20,365 bases of DNA from a virus. The position numbers were made by a program, and so were the translations under genes. Shown piece by piece: positions 1 through 5,957 of this stretch. The notes beneath the pieces were generated by a model. That model saw nothing but the letters and a program-made list of their open reading frames with translations. It was not told the DNA's origin and made no database searches. The stretch is taken from IMG/VR virus record IMGVR_UViG_3300038327_000100, positions 1 through 20,365 of that record. The stretch is one strand, 5' to 3'. Each line of letters opens with the position of its first letter. Positions within the stretch are counted from its first letter, which is position 1.

Positions 1-80
1 AAGACCTAAATGCAAATGTACTTCAGAATCAATTGGCACATGTCATTATTAGTACAAATTTCGACATATTCTTAACAAAG

Positions 81-88
81 TTTATTAA
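81..88 (+). promoter_or_regulatory. TATA box for the portal gene
   Basis: TTTATTAA is centred about 25.5 nt upstream of the portal ATG at 110, the spacing expected for a leaderless archaeal transcript. The bases to the left of it hold no complete gene. Confidence 0.6.
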
Positions 89-109
89 CATCCAATTTTC
101 AAATAAACT

Positions 110-2143
110 ATGGGCATTCGTAGTTCTTTCTCCAACATAAGGAAAAATTTAACCAGTCTTAACAAGTCATACACAGAGACCACAGTACGTCCATCTATAG
201 CACAACCTTACATGAGTACCGATACCGGTGCCAAACTCCCAATTTTCCCATTCCCACTCATAATGATATATGAGTTGGCAGACAATATTGATGCTTTGAG
301 AATTCCTATTGAGACTATTAATCGTGAGATGTTCAAAAATGGATTCGAGATAGTCGAATCATGGAAGTACAAGTGTAACAACTGTGCCAAAGAGTTCCAA
401 TACAAGCCTCTTGCATCCGACATAGCGGACGAACAGCCAAATTCTACCAACGAGGACAACGAGTCAACAGTAGGTAGTACAACTACAAGTAAGGCACTGG
501 TCAAGAAAGAGACCGATTTCACTACAACTGAAGATGCAAGATCAAGAGAAGCCGGATTACAGTGTGATTATTGCCTGTCTACCGACTTGTTGAGACCCGA
601 ACCAACACACAGAAAGGTATTGGAAGGTATCTTGCATGACGAGGTTAACGGCAACGGACAAAGTTTTGAAGACATAGTAAGACAGTTGGAACGAGACCTG
701 GAAATTGCCGACAATGCATATCTGCTTGTGCTTAAAAACTACTTTATAGATGATACTACAAAAGAAATTGTACCTGAAAAGACAGAAATCAAAGAGTTGC
801 TTAGACTGGATCCGCCACAGGTAGCCATGATTGCCGACTCTGATGGTAGAATTGGATATGATGACAAGCATAATCCAGTATATGTATGTCCAAAATTCGA
901 ACACAGAAACAAAAGATTGGTAGAAGACCATTGTACCATCTGTGGAACCAAGGCATTGAAGGCTATGATAGAGGTAAACTCTGTATACTCAGTAGGAATA
1001 CCACAACCCAAGCGTGTTATCTATGGTGAAGGAGAGGTTATATTCAGGGCTGGTAAATACAAACCCGGCTTAATTTATGGATTCTCACCAATTTATGCAG
1101 TATGGAGTAAGGTAATGGCTTTGTCCCATATGGACGAGTATATTAGAAAATACTTTGACAAGATGAGACCACCAAGAGGAATGCTTGTAGTAGCCTCACG
1201 TAACTATGAAACCTTTAGAAAGTCATGGGACGTACTTGAACAAAAGGCACAGGAAGATCCTTACATGATTCACCCCCTACTTGTAGAGAGTGATAAGGGA
1301 AGTGCAGGTAACATGGCACAATGGCTTGACTTTACCGGTTCATTAAAAGAATTACAGTTTACAGAAATTAGAAGAGAACTCCGAATGATCATCGGTGCAA
1401 TTTATGGTGTGCTTCCACTTTACTTTGGTGAACTTCCAACTGGTTGGTCTCAAGAAGGACTTCAAGTTACAATTACAAACAGAGCCATTAAATGGGGACA
1501 GGAAATTTTACTTAACTCGTTCTTCAAAAAAATTGCAAAACTCAACGGTGTTACAGATTGGGAACTTCGATTAAAGACTGGTGAAGAAACAGACAAACTT
1601 AGAGACTTGCAAATTCAAGGTGTAGAGATTGAAAACATGAAATCACTACAAACATTAGGATTTGAAATTACTAGAACCCACACAGGTGAGTTCAAGGTAT
1701 CAAAGGATCCTGTCATCTCTTTGGAAGAAATGATGTTGGGTGATCAGGGAGGAGAGCCAGGAGAGAATATGAAAAAACCTGGAGGACGAGGTAGAGGTAC
1801 AGCAGCTCCTAAAGAAGACACTCAAAGATTTGAAGGAGAACCATCCCCTAACCAACCATCAAGAGTAGGTGGACTTATGCAAGGCAGTCCTCAAAAGAAA
1901 CCCGGTTCTCAGAACAAATCATTAGGTTTGGATGCAACTCCAAAGTTCCCTCAAGGCATTACGCCAACAAACTTTGAAATTGTAAAGTCAACATTACAGG
2001 ATGCAATAGACTTCCAATGGAACAAGGGAGACACGGTTGACAAATTAAGAAAGGAGGCAGGCATGACAGTAAGAGAGGCAAGAGATCTTGTAAAGACAGA
2101 ATTAGGAATGACAAGGAGGTGGGAAGATGAAGAAGAAAGCTAG
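110..2143 (+). CDS. Phage portal protein with zinc-binding inserts
   Basis: The portal is the dodecameric ring at the unique capsid vertex through which DNA enters and leaves and to which the tail attaches. The portal-like core is clearest at residues 320-480, with the stretches YAVWSKVMALSHMDEYIRKY, MRPPRGMLV and AIYGVLPLYFGE typical of archaeal and bacterial portal families. Two cysteine clusters are unusual: C89/C92 with C152/C155, separated by about 60 polar, probably disordered residues, and C260 with H265/H274/C275/C278. Both look like zinc-ribbon knuckles. Residues about 545-625 are Gly/Pro/Gln-rich, followed by a short helical tail ending in a run of acidic residues. At 677 residues it is longer than most portals, largely because of these inserts. 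The ATG start is supported by a TATA box 25.5 nt upstream. The next gene starts inside its 3' end. Confidence 0.85.
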   Translation: MGIRSSFSNIRKNLTSLNKSYTETTVRPSIAQPYMSTDTGAKLPIFPFPLIMIYELADNIDALRIPIETINREMFKNGFEIVESWKYKCNNCAKEFQYKPLASDIADEQPNSTNEDNESTVGSTTTSKALVKKETDFTTTEDARSREAGLQCDYCLSTDLLRPEPTHRKVLEGILHDEVNGNGQSFEDIVRQLERDLEIADNAYLLVLKNYFIDDTTKEIVPEKTEIKELLRLDPPQVAMIADSDGRIGYDDKHNPVYVCPKFEHRNKRLVEDHCTICGTKALKAMIEVNSVYSVGIPQPKRVIYGEGEVIFRAGKYKPGLIYGFSPIYAVWSKVMALSHMDEYIRKYFDKMRPPRGMLVVASRNYETFRKSWDVLEQKAQEDPYMIHPLLVESDKGSAGNMAQWLDFTGSLKELQFTEIRRELRMIIGAIYGVLPLYFGELPTGWSQEGLQVTITNRAIKWGQEILLNSFFKKIAKLNGVTDWELRLKTGEETDKLRDLQIQGVEIENMKSLQTLGFEITRTHTGEFKVSKDPVISLEEMMLGDQGGEPGENMKKPGGRGRGTAAPKEDTQRFEGEPSPNQPSRVGGLMQGSPQKKPGSQNKSLGLDATPKFPQGITPTNFEIVKSTLQDAIDFQWNKGDTVDKLRKEAGMTVREARDLVKTELGMTRRWEDEEES

Positions 2144-2378
2144 CACAACAAAGGGTCTGACAAAGACGGAAAAGAATACCGTAGCACCAAAGGTAGTGAA
2201 GAAGGTTGTAAAAAAAGAATCAAAACCTGTAAGTGAGACATCCAGTATTATACAATCATTACTTGGTGACATTGCATTTGCAGTAAAGAATACCGATCAC
2301 AGTTCAATTATAACGGCACTTACAAAATGCCATAAAGATATATTGAACATCAAAAAGGATGTAGGTATTGCCAACTAA
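2127..2378 (+). CDS. Small Lys-rich protein of unknown function
   Basis: This 83-residue protein has a strongly basic, Lys/Val/Thr-rich and probably disordered first half (KVVKKVVKKESK at about 24-35), then a helical second half (SSIIQSLLGDIAFAVKN and following). I do not recognise a family. It starts 17 nt before the portal stop. The start is fixed by a strong Shine-Dalgarno sequence, AAGGAGGTG at 2113-2121, five bases before the ATG, so it is translated from the portal mRNA. Its position next to the portal and its charge suggest a minor head, packaging or nucleic-acid-contacting protein, but this is only inference. Confidence 0.65.
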   Translation: MKKKASTTKGLTKTEKNTVAPKVVKKVVKKESKPVSETSSIIQSLLGDIAFAVKNTDHSSIITALTKCHKDILNIKKDVGIAN

Positions 2379-2817
2379 ATTAGGAACTAATAAAAACGCA
2401 AACGACCTTACAAAGAAACTTTGGGACAAACATCAAAAGGATGAATTCACCAGAGTCGATAATTACAAGGAGGCTGTATGTCTTGGATGTATGAAGGTTG
2501 ATGTAGCGGCAGCTACAATAGCCGATATATGTGGAGACTGTGCCGGAAAAAAGGGTCGTGAGCCGTTATTGGCAAAAATTACGGACAAACATTATGGTTT
2601 ATGTTATTTTTGTGGAGAATACAAGTTTAAAATCGAACAGGTAAATGGAAGATTTTGTAATACATGTCACAGAAGAATAGCAAATGTTACAAGAGACTAT
2701 AATAAAAAGGGAGGAATGTTCAAAGTTGATCCTTTCTGGGTCAACATGAGAAAGAAGCATGGAAAGGACTGGGCTAAAATAATGAGTTCTGGCGAAACTA
2801 AGTCTTATCGGAAGTAA
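2368..2817 (+). CDS. Double zinc-ribbon protein, function unknown
   Basis: This is a 149-residue protein with two four-cysteine sites: C38/C41 with C55/C58 (CLGC, CGDC) and C79/C82 with C97/C100 (CYFC, CNTC, then His). Such paired CxxC knuckles normally bind one zinc each and often contact nucleic acid or protein. The C-terminal third (about 105-149) is basic and aromatic. The start is a TTG that overlaps the last codons of the preceding gene; the only nearby in-frame ATG, at 2359, is followed at once by a stop, and AAGGAT lies just upstream. It is translationally coupled to the portal transcript, suggesting a role in head assembly or packaging. It ends convergently with a minus-strand gene, overlapping it by 20 nt. 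Confidence 0.75.
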   Translation: MPTKLGTNKNANDLTKKLWDKHQKDEFTRVDNYKEAVCLGCMKVDVAAATIADICGDCAGKKGREPLLAKITDKHYGLCYFCGEYKFKIEQVNGRFCNTCHRRIANVTRDYNKKGGMFKVDPFWVNMRKKHGKDWAKIMSSGETKSYRK

Positions 2818-2965
2818 CCTTTGTTAATGAATTTCTTAATTTTGCCCATTCAACCAAATTGGGAACTCTAAGATTTTCTTCTATCTGTTCAAGCAGTTCG
2901 TTTGTCTTGGTCAGTTTTCTATTTGTTTCATTCAATAATTCTATAACCTTAAACATCCCTAACAT
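2798..2965 (-). CDS. Small coiled-coil protein, 55 aa, unknown
   Basis: This short minus-strand frame has good coding character. It reads MLGMFKVIELLNETNRKL and then a continuous charged helix with Leu/Ile heptad spacing through about residue 33 (TKTNELLEQIEENL), followed by a PNLVEWAKLRNSL helix. Its ATG overlaps the stop codon of the upstream minus-strand gene (ATGTTAG), so the two are probably a coupled two-gene operon. Its last seven codons overlap the 3' end of the plus-strand double zinc-ribbon gene. No family was recognised. A small coiled-coil partner of the upstream protein is a reasonable guess. The main doubt is its small size. Confidence 0.6.
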   Translation of the reverse strand: MLGMFKVIELLNETNRKLTKTNELLEQIEENLRVPNLVEWAKLRNSLTKVTSDKT

Positions 2966-3390
2966 GCTAACACCAAGTTTATTCTGTCTCTTACCAAATC
3001 ATAAAACCTATACTCATAGTTAATCTTCTTCTTACCTTTAACCTTTTCTCCATAATATCTTCCTATATTTATGGACATTAGGGGTTTTTTTAGAATTCTT
3101 GGATGTAATTCTAATAATTGTTTACAAGAATTGTACCTAATCTTGTCAAAAGTTATACAAATTTCGTCACCTTCCATATAATCCTCGGCAGAACCGTTCC
3201 TGAAATGTACTATTGTCTTTCTTAGTTCAGGTTTTTCCTTCAATTTACTGGTATTTGTGACTATCCAGAGCTTGCTACCCTTGATAAACATGTCTATAAG
3301 GTCTACATGATGCATTGGATTATCTGCAAACATACCATAAATACGTTTATATTCTGTCAAATTTTCGTAAATATGAAAAGATGATGCCAT
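2959..3390 (-). CDS. Unknown protein, minus-strand accessory gene
   Basis: This is a 143-residue soluble protein of no family I recognise, starting MASSFHIYENLTEYKRIYGM. It has mixed alpha/beta character, an LWIVTNTSKLKEKPELRKTI stretch near the middle and a basic patch (GEKVKGKKK) near residue 120. The start is placed at ATG 3390 and not at the TTG nine bases further upstream, because the palindromic TATA box at 3409-3418 is centred 23.5 nt from it. It is transcribed against the structural genes, with a coupled 55-residue gene behind it. Opposite orientation, its own promoter and its position inside the head module resemble a moron (an extra cargo gene), so a host-interaction or regulatory role is possible but unproven. 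Confidence 0.75.
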   Translation of the reverse strand: MASSFHIYENLTEYKRIYGMFADNPMHHVDLIDMFIKGSKLWIVTNTSKLKEKPELRKTIVHFRNGSAEDYMEGDEICITFDKIRYNSCKQLLELHPRILKKPLMSINIGRYYGEKVKGKKKINYEYRFYDLVRDRINLVLAC

Positions 3391-3408
3391 ACAAAACAAA
3401 CCTAATAC

Positions 3409-3418
3409 TTATTAATAA
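3409..3418. promoter_or_regulatory. Palindromic bidirectional TATA element
   Basis: TTATTAATAA is a perfect palindrome. Its centre (3413.5) is exactly 23.5 nt from the minus-strand ATG at 3390 and 23.5 nt from the plus-strand ATG at 3437. One TATA box could therefore direct leaderless transcription in both directions. Confidence 0.55.
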
Positions 3419-3436
3419 ATGATTGGTACCAAACTT

Positions 3437-3640
3437 ATGGAAGACATGATTGATTGTGAGTGTGGAAGCAAGAAATTCGGATACACTGACAAAACTAACA
3501 TTGTATATGTATGCTATGCATGTGGCAGATTCAAGGCTAGTAATATTGACAAGGATTTCTCTGAAATGTTAGAGGATGACCCTCTGGTATTATTGGGAAT
3601 GATAAGAGAAAGATATCTCGTACCTATTACAGATAAATAG
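3437..3640 (+). CDS. Small zinc-ribbon protein
   Basis: This is a 67-residue protein with a four-cysteine zinc ribbon, C7/C9 (CEC) and C26/C29 (CYAC), spaced like the ribbons of archaeal transcription factors and small DNA-binding proteins. An acidic helical tail follows (FSEMLEDDPLVLLGMIRERY). The start at 3437 is preferred because it lies 23.5 nt from the shared TATA palindrome. An in-frame ATG at 3419 would add six residues but sits almost inside the TATA element. It is divergent from the minus-strand pair, so it could be a regulator of that pair, but no DNA-recognition helix can be identified with certainty. Confidence 0.75.
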   Translation: MEDMIDCECGSKKFGYTDKTNIVYVCYACGRFKASNIDKDFSEMLEDDPLVLLGMIRERYLVPITDK

Positions 3641-3648
3641 CAATCAAA

Positions 3649-3656
3649 TTTAAATA
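3649..3656 (+). promoter_or_regulatory. TATA box for the 82-aa membrane protein
   Basis: TTTAAATA is centred 25.5 nt before the ATG at 3678. It lies only 4 nt from the ATG at 3660, which argues against that earlier start. Confidence 0.6.
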
Positions 3657-3677
3657 TTAATGGGTACATTTAAATAC

Positions 3678-3926
3678 ATGGATCTGTTTTCATCTATACT
3701 TGAACCTTTGCTTTTGGCTACTCTTATAGGCATGGGCAGTGGATTATTTGCATTCTTTAGAAAAATGAGCAATACACAAAAGAGTTTATGTGAAACGGTA
3801 TCGAGACTACAAAAAACATTAATTATTCTAGCCAAGGCAGTAGACAGACAATCCAACAGATTACATCCGGAAAATGCAGATTCCGAACTGGATGACCTAG
3901 TAAAAGAATTGTTGAAAGATGATTGA
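3678..3926 (+). CDS. Small membrane protein with a coiled tail
   Basis: This 82-residue protein has one N-terminal hydrophobic helix (about residues 4-27, ILEPLLLATLIGMGSGLFAF). A basic and polar helical region follows (RKMSNTQKSLCETVSRLQKT and following), then an acidic C-terminus (DDLVKELLKDD). One N-terminal membrane anchor with a helical cytoplasmic tail is compatible with a holin-like, spanin-like or membrane-tethered accessory protein, but no family is recognised. The start is chosen from the TATA spacing; ATG 3660 would give 88 residues. Another membrane protein gene with its own promoter follows 64 nt downstream, so the two may act together. Confidence 0.65.
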   Translation: MDLFSSILEPLLLATLIGMGSGLFAFFRKMSNTQKSLCETVSRLQKTLIILAKAVDRQSNRLHPENADSELDDLVKELLKDD

Positions 3927-3960
3927 TATTTATGGTTTATGACTAAATCATCCATGAAAC

Positions 3961-3968
3961 TTTAAATA
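3961..3968 (+). promoter_or_regulatory. TATA box for the 88-aa membrane protein
   Basis: TTTAAATA is centred 26.5 nt upstream of the ATG at 3991, in the short gap between the two membrane-protein genes. Confidence 0.6.
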
Positions 3969-3990
3969 GAATGATTATCGTGATGATTTC

Positions 3991-4257
3991 ATGGTTGAAG
4001 CCTTATTAGCAGTAGTAATTGCCACAGTATCCGGTGCTATACTAAATACCATCAGAGGATTTCTAGGTTCTGACGAACCAAGATATGACATCAAGAAATT
4101 CTTCGGTGCAGTAATTGTATCTGGATTTGCAGGTATTGCTATCTCACAGACAATATCTTTGTCAGGTATTGACACATTAGGATTAGTCCTAATAGGTTTA
4201 ACAGCAGGATTTTCTGTTGATTATGCCGTCAGTAAAGCAAAGAAAGTTAATCAATAA
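3991..4257 (+). CDS. Small multi-pass membrane protein, holin-like
   Basis: This 88-residue protein has three hydrophobic segments: about residues 2-20 (VEALLAVVIATVSGAILNTI), 38-57 (FGAVIVSGFAGIAISQTISL) and 61-80 (DTLGLVLIGLTAGFSVDYAV). They are joined by a short polar loop (GSDEPRYDIKK), and the C-terminus is basic. Size and topology match small phage holins, which make lytic pores, but archaeal virus lysis genes are poorly known and no endolysin lies nearby, so the holin call is an inference. It has its own leaderless promoter and is followed by T-rich terminator-like sequence, so it is probably a single-gene transcript. Confidence 0.65.
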   Translation: MVEALLAVVIATVSGAILNTIRGFLGSDEPRYDIKKFFGAVIVSGFAGIAISQTISLSGIDTLGLVLIGLTAGFSVDYAVSKAKKVNQ

Positions 4258-4260
4258 TTA

Positions 4261-4290
4261 GTGTGTTTTTACACCACTTTTTATCTTTTT
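4261..4290 (+). terminator. T-rich terminator after the membrane-protein gene
   Basis: A short GTGT/ACAC inverted repeat around a T-rich loop is followed by T5 and T5 tracts. T-rich tracts alone can terminate archaeal transcription. It lies between the 88-residue gene and the TATA box of the protease gene. Confidence 0.45.
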
Positions 4291-4297
4291 ATAAAAC

Positions 4298-4305
4298 TTT
4301 ATAAG
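4298..4305 (+). promoter_or_regulatory. TATA box for the protease-scaffold gene
   Basis: TTTATAAG is centred 26.5 nt upstream of the ATG at 4328. It should drive the protease-scaffold and major capsid genes together. Confidence 0.6.
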
Positions 4306-4327
4306 TAAATAAGGTGCAATTCTTACT

Positions 4328-5956
4328 ATGGATAGCTTGTTCTTTAGAACACTGATAACGAAATCCCTTGTACCTACCGAGACTGATGATCGGTTCTTCG
4401 AGGGAGTTCTTACTGTCCAGATGAGAGACAAACAGGGCGAGGTAACAATCACTGATGAATTAATGAAGGTTCTTCCAATATGGATGGACAGAGGTGCACC
4501 AATTACTGATACACATTCCAACCGGGTTGTTGGTAAAGGTATAAATTTTGCAAGAGTTGAGGTAAAGGGTGAGGATGGTGAGATGTTACCGGCAATTAAG
4601 ATTACAGGAAAGATTCACAAGAATTATGAATTGGATAATGATATATGGGGTAAAATTAAATCAGGAGAATATAAGGGATTGTCATTTGGTGGTGCAACCA
4701 AGGCAGAAAGACAGCCAATTCGAATGAAAGATGGTTCTATAGCTTATACTCTAGGAGACCTAGAACATTATGAAGTTGCGGTATGTGCAGATCCGGCAGT
4801 ACCGTTGGCATTAATTACTGACTACAATCCACTGGCAAAGGCTTCAACTATGGCAGAAGATTTAGGAAACGGTAAAATGTTGATCAAATGTGACAAATAT
4901 GGTTGCTACGTTAACAAAGATGCAGACCTAACAGAGGAAGATACATTTGATGGTAAAGTATCAAAATTAGTAGCAGATGGAAAGACCAAAGAACAGGCAG
5001 AGAAAATTGTAGGTTCATTTGTGAAAGGTGAACAAGGAACTACATCTGAAGGTAATTCCGATTCTGAGATGGATGGTAATCATCACTCAATGTATAATCA
5101 AGACGTAAATGAAGATGGTTCATCAGGTAGAAGAAATGTTGCTGTTAAAGAAGAATGGCAAGGAACTGGTGCACCACAACCAAAAGAAGTTAAAGATGAA
5201 GAAGATGATAAAGATAAGAAAAAAGATTTACAACAACCGGACGGTGGATTGAGAGGACTGGGCGGTTATAATACATCCCAACAGGGAGCTGATGACATTG
5301 CACAGGTATCCGAAGTAAAGGAAAAGGATATAAATGAGGAAAACTATATAAAGAACGAAAATCAAGAATCTGATAGTAATATGGCAAACGAATTAGAAAA
5401 GAAGCCTGAAGAAGAAGTTAAAGCTGAAATTGTCGACGAAGAACCTAAAGTTGAAAAAACTGAAGAAGAAGTCGAAGACAAAAATAAAGCTTTCGATGCT
5501 ATCTCAGTGCAACTTAAAGCAATCATCGACGGACAAAAATCCCTAGGTGACCGCATTAAAGCACTAGAGACACCAACTGATTTACCTTTAGTCCCAAAAG
5601 TCTCTGATAAAGATGACATAGGAGCTGAAGTAAAAGCACCAGACACTTATCAATCAAACTCGCGACAAGCTGGTTTAGATGACGATAAATCCGGTGAAAA
5701 GAAACCAGAAGGAGACAAAGGAAATCTTGCTATGCAAGAAAAAGCCTTAGTTAACAAAGCATCACACACTTTTACAACTGAAACCCCACGACCAAATGCA
5801 GCACTCGAGACAATCGAGAAATCTTCTGGAAAAGACTACAGTCCAATCTTAAAAGATGCTAGAGCAAATGGATTCGAAGGTTTAAGTCAGGTTGCACAAA
5901 ACATTCTTGCCGGCAAATATTATACACCAACTTCTGACGAAGTAGGAACATACTAA
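4328..5956 (+). CDS. Prohead protease fused to scaffold domain
   Basis: The N-terminal part (about residues 1-170) resembles XkdF-like or herpesvirus assemblin-like prohead serine proteases. H63 in TDTHSN and S119 in GLSFGG are the likely catalytic pair, with H147 or E149 in LEHYEVAVCADPA as third-member candidates. A linker contains a small helical domain at about 190-235, and residues 240-350 are Gly/Asp/Lys-rich and probably disordered. The C-terminal third is very acidic with a predicted coiled coil (about 385-420, ISVQLKAIIDGQKSLGDRIK), typical of an internal scaffold. The last about 60 residues may bind the capsid protein. The protease would remove scaffold after prohead assembly. The major capsid gene starts one base after the stop. 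Codon use moves towards C-ending codons in the scaffold part. Confidence 0.75.
   Translation: MDSLFFRTLITKSLVPTETDDRFFEGVLTVQMRDKQGEVTITDELMKVLPIWMDRGAPITDTHSNRVVGKGINFARVEVKGEDGEMLPAIKITGKIHKNYELDNDIWGKIKSGEYKGLSFGGATKAERQPIRMKDGSIAYTLGDLEHYEVAVCADPAVPLALITDYNPLAKASTMAEDLGNGKMLIKCDKYGCYVNKDADLTEEDTFDGKVSKLVADGKTKEQAEKIVGSFVKGEQGTTSEGNSDSEMDGNHHSMYNQDVNEDGSSGRRNVAVKEEWQGTGAPQPKEVKDEEDDKDKKKDLQQPDGGLRGLGGYNTSQQGADDIAQVSEVKEKDINEENYIKNENQESDSNMANELEKKPEEEVKAEIVDEEPKVEKTEEEVEDKNKAFDAISVQLKAIIDGQKSLGDRIKALETPTDLPLVPKVSDKDDIGAEVKAPDTYQSNSRQAGLDDDKSGEKKPEGDKGNLAMQEKALVNKASHTFTTETPRPNAALETIEKSSGKDYSPILKDARANGFEGLSQVAQNILAGKYYTPTSDEVGTY
5381..5956 (+). CDS. Possible independent scaffold from an internal start
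   Basis: An in-frame ATG at 5381 begins MANELEKKPEEEVKAE, exactly at the start of the acidic coiled-coil part of the fused protease gene. It would give a 191-residue scaffold protein alone, like the nested scaffold genes of several phages (lambda Nu3 within C). A TATA-like CTATATAA at 5344-5351 is centred 33.5 nt upstream, a little further than at the other genes here. There is no clear Shine-Dalgarno sequence. This is an inference; the full-length fusion may be the only product. Confidence 0.3.
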   Translation: MANELEKKPEEEVKAEIVDEEPKVEKTEEEVEDKNKAFDAISVQLKAIIDGQKSLGDRIKALETPTDLPLVPKVSDKDDIGAEVKAPDTYQSNSRQAGLDDDKSGEKKPEGDKGNLAMQEKALVNKASHTFTTETPRPNAALETIEKSSGKDYSPILKDARANGFEGLSQVAQNILAGKYYTPTSDEVGTY

Positions 5957-5957
5957 G

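Noticed and set aside
3391-3399. TTG start extending the minus-strand 143-aa protein
   Set aside because: The ATG at 3390 fits the TATA spacing and is a stronger start codon.
3419-3436. Earlier ATG start for the 67-aa zinc ribbon
   Set aside because: It lies directly beside the TATA element, too close for the transcript start; ATG 3437 fits the spacing.
3660-3677. Earlier ATG for the 82-aa membrane protein
   Set aside because: It begins four bases after the TATA box; ATG 3678 lies at 25.5 nt.
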